Shown here one piece after another: positions 55,642 through 64,000 of a stretch of 64,000 bases of DNA. Each line of letters starts with the position of its first letter. The first letter of the stretch is position 1. Made by a program: the position numbers and the translations under genes. The DNA comes from Mycteria americana (lineage: Eukaryota > Chordata > Aves > Ciconiiformes > Ciconiidae), in contig NC_134366.1 of NCBI RefSeq assembly GCF_035582795.1, forward strand, positions 107,701,756-107,765,755, given 5' to 3'. The notes beneath the pieces were generated by a model. It was not told the DNA's origin and made no database searches. It saw only the letters and a list, made by a program, of their open reading frames with translations.

Positions 55642-56450
55642 CTGACAACTCTGTGTTTCTGTGTCATTACTGGTCTGGGATCAACAGGTTTGAAATATTT
55701 GAGGGCAAATTTGGCAATGCTATTTCAAGTAAAGTTCAATATACACTGATACTTGCTAGGCATGTTTCTTTCTAAAGACTTGGATGTGGGAGAATGTAAT
55801 CAGATTTCTGAAAGAAGGTGGATGTAAAGGTCATGTTTGAAGAATGAAGCTTCTAATGGCCAGGGGGCTTTTTACTGACCCATTTGTTACAGCCGTTTTT
55901 GCTGTCAGCAAATACATTTTTCTCGTGGAATATGTTTGCACGGTGCACTGCAATGCCATATAAAGATATTTCTACCAAAACCAACAGAGCTGTATTAGTG
56001 CTGGATATACTAACATACATCACTTACAATACCTAAGCAGACTCCTTTAGAACTATCTTTATATGGCACTGCACTGAGCATATATTAACATGCTCAATCC
56101 ACTTTCACATTATACTTTATGTACTTACTTTGGTGTAAAATAGTTTATTTCAGAAAACTTAATTATGAAATCAGTTTCCTGCCTAAGGGACTGAATGAAA
56201 TTGCTACCATGCAATTTGATTATAGGTAGGGTGAATAAATAAATAAAGACATATGAGGTACAATCTTTTTTTTTTTTTTATCGATTCACTAAAAACAGCA
56301 CAAAAAGCACCACCCATTCAATAAAATGTTAAACCATTGCTACCTTCAGCTGTGTATCCTTTACACCCTTATAGATTTACAGTAGATTTAAATCTTTTTG
56401 TTTGTTCGTTTTGTTTGAAGTGTGAATAAACTTTGGATTTAATAGTTTTC
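55642..56450 (+). other. EXOC3: EXOC3 3' UTR
   Basis: Follows the stop codon. Candidate poly(A) signals are the overlapping AATAAA copies in 'gtgaataaataaataaag' (56232-56250), AATAAA near 56320 and 'gtgaataaactttgg' near 56421. The last would give a 3' UTR of about 0.8 kb. Nothing in the sequence chooses between them. Confidence 0.6.
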
Positions 56451-57349
56451 TGGAAACACAAGATACTGGTTTTTTATTTCCACAGTATTTTCAGATTAAT
56501 GCTTAAAGCTAAGTTGCAGTATTTATTTGTTCTAATTTATAAAATATTACTAGAAAATTGTGAAGTTAAAGTTTATTTGATGAAGGACACAATGAAGGCA
56601 TTATCTGTTAGTACCTGAACAGAGTTGTCAGAGATAAGTACAAGGAAGACACAAGCCTACATTGTTCTAATTAACATGCTGGAGTTTGTATATGTAACTT
56701 GTTTGGCCTGCGAACACCCAGACCTTGTGCCACTGGTCCCCTCTCATTGACAACTCCTTACCCAGAAGAGATACGTGCAAGGTCAGCAGTTTGGACAAAG
56801 CGTAAAACAAAGATCGTGGCTTTTTTCATTGATGGGGGAGGGCGTCCCTAAGGATGAGGATGATTCACTAGAGCATCAGGTCGATATCTCTGTACCTGAG
56901 GAGTTCAGTGAGGTCTGGAGGCACTCCAGGTCCCATGGGACCTTACACTGTCCCTAGAAATTGCAGCTAGGGGGAGGGGAATTAGGCTGATTTTTGGAGG
57001 GTTGTGTTCAGTCCTCAGTTAAGAATTGTTGAGGTGATGCTGACTAATTTGGTTTGTATTTCAGTTTCAATCCTGTGGTTTCTGGGCTGTACCTGAAAAT
57101 TCTTGTCCTGGGTGCTTTTGATCTTCAGTTTGTCCGAGGGAATCGGGTTCATGGGGCTTTGTTTCTCCCTGCACTCCCTTCTTCCTCTGCAGCAGCAACC
57201 CTGTATCTCTTGGCTGTTAAACTTAACGCTGTTTCCCCTCCGTGACAAACCACCTCCCCTGAGCTGGGACCTCTTAGTCTCTCCCTGCCTGCCAGGGAAC
57301 GGTCACAAGGACGGCTCCTGCCCTTGCAGAAACCCTCACGGTGGATGAG
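56451..57349. other. EXOC3-PDCD6 intergenic spacer
   Basis: About 0.9 kb with no recognisable exon or repeat. GC content rises toward the PDCD6 CpG island. No AHRR-like exon was seen. Confidence 0.6.
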
Positions 57350-57738
57350 GGCTCGTGTGGAGCATCGCCATTAACCTGTGAGCGCGGATCCCTACGCCCT
57401 GTTCCCGCCTACCCCGCTGAAGGCCAAGCCACAGCCGCCGGCCCTGGGCAGCGGCCGCAGTGCGCCCTGCGGAGGACCGTTACCTGGGGCTCCGCCCGTT
57501 GTCCCGGCAGCCGCTACCCCGCCCTCCGTCAGGCATCCCGCGGGGCTGCCCCGCTGCCGAGGCTGGGCGACCGCCGGGCAGGATCCCGCAGAGCTCCCCT
57601 CGGGAGCCCCTGAAGGCTCCGTCCCAGCGGGAAACAAGGGGATAACTGCCCAGCGTGCCTGCGAACGCGGGGGGAAACACTCGCCTCGCCTCGCTTCCCC
57701 CGGGTGCGGGGAACCCGGCCCGCCCCGCCCCCGTCGCC

Positions 57739-57752
57739 GTCGCCGTGGCAAC
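57739..57752 (+). promoter_or_regulatory. X-box-like site in the PDCD6 promoter
   Basis: GTCGCCGTGGCAAC matches 12 of 14 bases of GTTGCCATGGCAAC and sits 157 bp upstream of the PDCD6 ATG. A functional RFX link is inference only; in a CpG island such matches arise more easily. Confidence 0.4.
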
Positions 57753-57908
57753 GGGCGGGCGGCGCAGCGGCTCCTCTCGGGATTCCCCGGGGCGGGGCCC
57801 GTGCGCCTGCCTGGCTCATCGACGTCACCGGCCGCGCCGCGTCAGGCGGCCCGTGCCGGAAGCGCGGGGAGGAAAGCTCGAGCTGCCCGGCGGCGCCGCG
57901 CAGGGGCC

Positions 57909-64000
<6,092 letters not shown>

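Overview
This is a window of vertebrate nuclear DNA, almost certainly from a bird. Three things point there: many 5'-truncated CR1 LINE copies ending in the avian tail, an avian-type ERVL solo LTR, and coding exons that read through as near-human proteins. The genes are intron-rich with canonical splice sites. No prokaryotic features, CRISPR arrays, tRNA or rRNA genes were seen.

Region 1 (1 to about 26.6 kb, minus strand): the 5' part of an axonemal outer-arm dynein heavy chain gene of the DNAH5/DNAH8 group. Sixteen consecutive coding exons could be joined with matching phases into 703 uninterrupted codons. They cover an N-terminal extension and the first part of the stem. The gene runs off the left edge. 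It differs too much from DNAH5 as I remember it to be an ordinary DNAH5 orthologue, so it is either DNAH8-like or a third paralogue. Its introns hold CR1 copies, a TG-rich degenerate tandem array and an LTR nested inside a CR1.

Region 2 (about 26.4 to 28.8 kb): a head-to-head promoter region. An RFX X-box-like site lies about 450 bp upstream of the dynein ATG. A 563-bp ERVL-type solo LTR with a 5-bp target duplication comes next, then a CpG island with NRF1-like sites that is the probable EXOC3 promoter.

Region 3 (about 28 to 56.4 kb, plus strand): the complete EXOC3 (SEC6) gene, with a non-coding first exon and 12 coding exons encoding 745 aa, the same length as human EXOC3.

Region 4 (57.3 to 64 kb, plus strand): a second CpG island and the first two coding exons of PDCD6 (ALG-2). 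The gene runs off the right edge.

The three genes do not form a pathway. EXOC3 (exocyst tethering) and PDCD6 (Ca2+-dependent ESCRT/COPII adaptor) both act in membrane traffic, and the dynein is a ciliary motor. I saw no convincing new biological system. The items most worth checking are the dynein paralogue beside EXOC3 with its GC-AG intron and X-box, an unassigned exon-like ORF next to that X-box, the EXOC3-PDCD6 adjacency, a CR1 copy with an inverted 5' end, and two exon-like segments in PDCD6 intron 2.
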